Assembly (NCBI GenBank): GCA_964565665.1
Contig: CAZMFZ010000060.1
Span: 1 to 21,463 of the forward strand
DNA: 21,463 nt
Reading direction: 5' to 3'
DNA from: CAZMFZ01 sp964565665
Lineage (GTDB): Bacteria; Bacteroidota; Bacteroidia; Cytophagales; UBA9547
Shown here: positions 21,212-21,463 of the stretch, piece after piece
How positions within the stretch are numbered: position 1 is the first letter of the stretch
How the letters are laid out: every line of letters starts with the position of its first letter
Notes under the pieces: generated by a model
What the model saw: the letters and a program-made list of their open reading frames with translations, nothing else
Told to the model about the DNA's origin: nothing
Database searches by the model: none
Program-made: the position numbers and the translations under genes

Positions 21212-21463
21212 ATTGACATCAATCTTAGCAAAGCTGTAAAGAAATTTTTTCCGAATCCATCACTTGAAATGATTTATTTTGAGGCCGTAGCCAACGCGCT
21301 AGACGCAGATGCAGATAAAATCACGATAAACATAGATCTATATTCTTATTCACAACACGAAACTTTAAAGATTAAAATTACTGATAACGGAAAAGGATTT
21401 GGAGATAATAATTTTAATAAATTTTGCAAATTATTAGAAACAGACGAAGATGAAAGCCACAAG
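21212..21463 (+). CDS. GHKL/HSP90-like ATPase, N-terminal part (cut by window edge)
   Basis: The frame is open from after a TAA at 21206-21208 to the end of the window. It reads INLSKAVKKFFPNPSLEM, IYFEAVANALDADADKITI (the N box, in which the asparagine binds magnesium-ATP) and ITDNGKGF (the G1 box, DxGxG). The closing KLLETDEDESHK matches the segment preceding the ATP lid in large GHKL ATPases of MORC/HSP90-like type. No ATG, GTG or TTG occurs in frame before the N box except ATG 21269, which would cut off the conserved N-terminal helix; ATT at 21212 or an upstream error are the remaining options, so the start is uncertain. Downstream of a restriction enzyme, a defence role is plausible but unproven. 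Confidence 0.75.
   Translation, partial: MDINLSKAVKKFFPNPSLEMIYFEAVANALDADADKITINIDLYSYSQHETLKIKITDNGKGFGDNNFNKFCKLLETDEDESHK

Overview
The window looks like chromosomal DNA from a member of the Bacteroidota, probably an environmental Sphingobacteriia- or Chitinophagia-like lineage. The evidence is AT-rich sequence, few Shine-Dalgarno sites, -7 boxes of the Bacteroidota type (TAnnTTTG), and the order DUF1573 lipoprotein - yajC - YbbR-like - coaE. I infer the phylum from gene content and cannot name a genus.

Positions 1-11405 are mostly housekeeping. They hold the 3' part of gatB, a small antitoxin-like gene followed by a broken vapD toxin gene, a HAD phosphatase, the DUF1573-yajC-YbbR-coaE cluster, a small membrane protein divergent from rsmG, and a minus-strand pair (M23 peptidase then ABC exporter). 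A helical TerB-like protein, an EnvC-like amidase activator that has lost its catalytic residues, and a secreted ChbG/YdjC-like deacetylase follow. Several of these act on the cell envelope.

Positions 11589-16706 encode a cobalamin-dependent methionine synthase (MetH) of 1705 residues, against about 1230 in the family. The excess sits in three in-frame insertions, each at a loop or linker. The first is a short GC-rich palindromic scrap near residues 208-232. The second, at residues 769-925, is a DUF559 (Vsr-like nuclease) domain bracketed by 22-23-bp terminal inverted repeats. The third, at about residues 1200-1503, is an unrecognised domain bracketed by two diverged direct repeats that carry small hairpins. 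All catalytic landmarks of MetH remain and the frame is open throughout, so these look like selfish elements tolerated inside an essential enzyme, comparable in concept to the palindromic elements of Rickettsia genes.

From 16661 the window becomes accessory. The last 46 bp of metH are duplicated at 17673-17718 with two synonymous differences. Between the copies lie a strong terminator palindrome, a broken DUF6932-like nucleotidyltransferase (toxin-like) and a helix-turn-helix antitoxin-like gene whose 3' end is fused to the displaced metH tail. A 1134-residue type IIG restriction-modification enzyme follows, itself containing a perfect 13-bp inverted repeat in frame, and then the start of a GHKL-type ATPase cut by the window edge. 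The stretch downstream of metH therefore looks like a small defence or toxin-antitoxin island built at the 3' end of metH.
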